Shown piece by piece: positions 61,015 to 64,000 of a stretch of DNA of 64,000 bases; within the stretch, counting starts at the first letter, position 1, and each line of letters opens with the position of its first letter. The position numbers were made by a program, and so were the translations under genes. Origin of the DNA: Bigelowiella natans CCMP2755 (taxonomy: Eukaryota > Cercozoa > Chlorarachniophyceae); contig ADNK01001577.1 in NCBI GenBank assembly GCA_000320545.1, positions 29,939-93,938 of the forward strand. The letters run 5' to 3'. The notes beneath the pieces are model-generated. The model saw only the letters and a program-made list of their open reading frames with translations. It was not told where the DNA came from and ran no database searches.

Positions 61015-61585
61015 ATCGTGATATAGGAAGAGTCTGCACGATTTGAAGTGCCTCTCAAAACCAATGGAATGGCCCTGATGCCTCTTCATCCATACTTAAT
61101 AATGATCGATAATAGCGTCCCTACCCCCGCCCCCCCCCGCGCTCTGTTTCTCTCTCTTCCATGTGCAAAACTGTGCTCATATCTCTGGCGATAATGCTCT
61201 TACTCGCAGATACACAGACTCCCCTCGCCGCCTTCGTTCAGCGTTTCTCGCTCGAAGGTGTGCCCTGTTGACACGAAGGAGAATAAGGGACAAGCAGAGC
61301 AGAAGGGGGGGGGGGGAGGAGGACTGGGCAACATAAGACCACTTATGCTACTCTAGATCTTTAGTGCACATAGTCGCATATCTTCTTTTTGAAGTTGAGA
61401 GCTACTAACAAGAGATCTAGTCCTCCCGTTTGTACGATTTCGTCGTTGTCTTTTGGCGCAGCCAGGACTCCATTGCGCGCTGCTCGTAATAACAACGTTG
61501 CCAATAACACATCACACCACATCTTAGTACGTCAGATCCCACGCACACACACACACACACACACTAACACAAACATACGCATAAT

Positions 61586-61622
<37 letters not shown>

Positions 61623-61822
61623 TTAAGTCAATTCTAGAAGCAGCACACAACTGTCCTAACCGCTGCTTTTCGCTCTTGAAGACCGCTCCGTGCCATCCTT
61701 CACTTTACCAATGCCACTTCTTCGACTACGACTATGAGCTTCGCTGCTCGTCCAGTCGATATCCTTCGATTCTTCGGCATGCGAAACCCAATTTCTATGC
61801 TGCCCACCCCCATGTTTATGCG
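60421..61822. other. Right island flank, then microsatellites
   Basis: 60421-60860 continues the palindrome-rich island interrupted by the retrotransposon. Then come T-run plus (AG)n at about 60940-61012, a C-run and G-run near 61130 and 61305, and (AC)n to (AT)n at about 61545-61620. No gene is supported. Confidence 0.5.
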
Positions 61823-61994
61823 CTAGATATTCCAGAAACCGAGGCCATTCGCGACGCCGCTCCGCCTGTTTTGGTACATTTTTGCTGTTGGCGCTTTTCT
61901 TTCTTTTTCCTCCAAGATGTTCTTTCGAATTCTTACATCTCCGAGCTCCCCCTGGTATGGGGGACATCGGACTCGCAGGGCATGCGAGTGTAGA

Positions 61995-62031
<37 letters not shown>

Positions 62032-62044
62032 GACGTGTGTCTGT

Positions 62045-62078
<34 letters not shown>

Positions 62079-62188
62079 TATATATAAATAATACATGAAT
62101 ATGTATATACCTGCCGTCTCATGATCTCCGACACAAGGGTTGATTCATCTTGGCTGGTACTAACAACCCACCATGGGTAGATAAAGAT

Positions 62189-62224
<36 letters not shown>

Positions 62225-62244
62225 GACACACACACACGTACACA

Positions 62245-62287
<43 letters not shown>

Positions 62288-62817
62288 GTGTGCGCACGGC
62301 TGCACAGAGATGGTGGCAAACAAACCGTCTTCTAGCAGCGCTTGTGGAGCGACTTCGGCTCTGCTTTGCCCCAGAAGTGCTGGTTATGATGCATGGAAGG
62401 TTGTCCCTTATACCAAGGTACGGTATGATGGCCTCGGCGGATTTTTTGGGGAGGAAGGCCCGAGAAGATCCTCGGAGCGATGCTGAAAAGCTGATATGAT
62501 TGGATTGTTACGATATATTTACGCGTGATGTGAGTGCGGGTGGATGGCGATTGCAAAGACTGCGTCAATACTGCTATATCGACCAAATTGTTTGCATTCA
62601 TTGTGCTAGCCATCGAAGAGTGCCATAACAACAAACCACGCACACGGAACTCTAAATCAGGGGCCGGTGTGAAAGCAAGAACGCGTACTTTTGAAGCGTT
62701 CCAGAGATTATGTGGTGATGAAGATGATTGAGAAACCGCGGCACATCTTCGTTCGTAGAGCATGGAAGGTACATCAGCACCATGCTCATGTTTCCCTGAT
62801 ATCAGTTTCGTCGTCAT
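61823..62817 (-). CDS. Uncharacterised spliced gene, model uncertain
   Basis: Minus-strand segments with protein-like content are ATG 62817 (MTTKLISGKHEHGADVPSM), a middle segment at about 62410-62500 (FSGLPPQKIRRGHHTVP), SQDESTLVSEIMRRQ at about 62112-62150, and GELGDVRIRKNILEEKERK running to the stop at 61823-61825 (GLGFWNI). The last two join with a GT-AG intron containing (AG)n and (AT)n repeats. I recognise no domain. The plus strand also has open frames in this region (for example 62534-62731), so strand and exon count remain open. Confidence 0.3.
62192..62282. repeat. Triple compound microsatellite (AG)n-(AC)n-(AT)n
   Basis: (AG)n at about 62193-62220, (AC)n at 62226-62237 and (AT)n at 62250-62282 lie back to back. 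Similar compound arrays lie at 61545-61620, 61999-62075, 63188-63275 and 63435-63492. Confidence 0.8.
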
Positions 62818-63182
62818 TATTGGCGAGAGCGTTAGGGAAACGATATATGATATTTAACAGAGCGTAGGAAATGGCGAAGTAGTAATGCTATCAGTCAAGA
62901 ACGATGGAGGCCGTGCTTTCACCATCGCATAGTTAGGTAGCCGTCGCTGGCCGTGAGAGCCCACAGAATAATCGAGTTTTATGACACACAAGATGCAACT
63001 CGCCCGGCTGGGTGTGGCGTGTTTGGTGCGTGCTTTGTTTACAGAGATTGCACATGTCAGAACAGGTCGGCTGTGTTTTGATGGCTATGGGATTCGGATC
63101 AACTTGGAAGCGATTGTAGAGGCCTCGAAGGTCCTTGTACTCCTCGCGAGATCCCTTGTATCGTTGCCTTTTAACAGCACAC

Positions 63183-63221
<39 letters not shown>

Positions 63222-63238
63222 TTTTATCTTACATAATA

Positions 63239-63276
<38 letters not shown>

Positions 63277-63432
63277 CATTTAATTTTAATGTTGTCGGCT
63301 CATCATGTGCTGCAGGCGTACGTGTGAGCTTCGATCTCGTCCATAGTTAATGGCTTTGCGTGCATCTGCGATTAGCAAGAAAATGACAATTCCATTCAAT
63401 CATTTTGGCCTTCAAACGTAAAGAATGCGTAG

Positions 63433-63479
<47 letters not shown>

Positions 63480-63489
63480 ACACACACAC

Positions 63490-63669
63490 ACTCTCTCATC
63501 TAACTGGGGAACTTTCTTGACAAGGGAGCAAGCAGGAGTGCAGAAGTCTCCCTGGACACCCTGGATCTGAACAGCGATTTCATCAGACTCGCAGCCCGCC
63601 TTTGGGTCACCGTAGTGGGGTGGTAGCGTTGAGGTAATCAGCAACGAAGTTAGGGTGAAGCTTGACGAG
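63490..63669 (-). CDS. Partial exon of a cysteine-containing, possibly secreted protein
   Basis: A minus-strand exon starting after an AG at 63670 reads through YGDPKAGCESDEIAVQIQGV and QGDFCTPACSLVKKVPQ. The pattern of GV-x-G-x-x-C-x-P-x-C resembles small secreted cysteine-rich proteins seen in algae, but only this exon is clear. It is followed by (AC)n and (CT)n tracts that would lie in the next intron. The rest of the gene may lie to either side. Confidence 0.3.
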
Positions 63670-64000
63670 CTGATTCGGGAAAGAGAGAGAAAACGGGTGC
63701 ACATGAGTCTCCACTGTTCTCAAGATATACACACTGTTGACAGTGGGGTGAGTGCGAGAATGCTCGACTCTAGATGGGTGTTTCGCGGGCGCGCGCAGTG
63801 TCCACAGCACCCCTGTTAGAGATTACTAGACGTGTATAGCTAAACAAAGTATAGAATAATGATATTACTTGACTAGCGTCAAGTTATCTATTTGGCTGCA
63901 GAGATGAGCAAATAGTCGCCTCGCGCTGTCGACACTTTGCGCACGGGTTGTTGGAAGCCTCGACACCAACACGGATAAGGGGCGCATGGCTTGTAATGAC

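Overview
The window is nuclear DNA of an intron-rich microbial eukaryote. The evidence is spliceosomal GT-AG introns with consistent phase in many genes, classic eukaryotic proteins (tubulin cofactor E, XRCC2, EEF2KMT-like methyltransferase, SEC12-like propeller, TOPORS-like RING ligase), long microsatellites and an LTR retrotransposon. Crinkler-type (CRN) genes, a Ser/Pro/Thr-rich extracellular linker and an REJ-GPS receptor fit a protist such as a stramenopile or a similar alga, but the lineage cannot be fixed from the sequence alone.

Layout. 1-3084: gene-free microsatellites. 3085-7036 (+): RING E3 ligase of TOPORS type. 7913-13821 (-): proline-rich protein whose C-terminal half is a SEC12/PREB-like propeller with a C-terminal membrane anchor. 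15276-16379 (+): small type I membrane protein. 17998-19017 (-): nuclease-like pseudogene. 20129-21712 (+): intact kinase-like gene. 22639-29508 (-): large REJ-GPS-transmembrane-PDZ receptor. 30961-33029 (-): broken CRN-type NTPase gene. 33320-35017 (-): broken virus-type helicase-HNH gene. 35384-40737 (-): TBCE, head to head with XRCC2 at 41144-42698 (+). 43564-43882 (-): tiny protein, head to head with EEF2KMT at 44184-48606 (+). 49047-50327 (-): ferric-reductase-like heme membrane protein. 51837-54462 (-): hypothetical and ankyrin genes. 54972-60420: complete LTR retrotransposon with apparently identical LTRs. 60421-64000: microsatellites with two poorly resolved genes.

Two DNA regimes alternate. 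Microsatellite-rich stretches (1-14 kb, 36-40 kb, 61-64 kb) hold housekeeping genes with C-tract introns. Repeat-poorer stretches hold the CRN-like, virus-like and retroelement genes. Between genes lie islands of 0.3-1 kb dense in CTAG, GCATGC and TGCA palindromes; some share a dispersed repeat of about 65 bp, and the retrotransposon sits inside one island. The accessory genes are mostly dead: stop codons and frameshifts break three of them, and in one the stop falls where the catalytic glutamate of a nuclease motif is expected. Exon limits below were placed by eye from splice consensus, reading phase and protein similarity; they are models, not transcript-proven.
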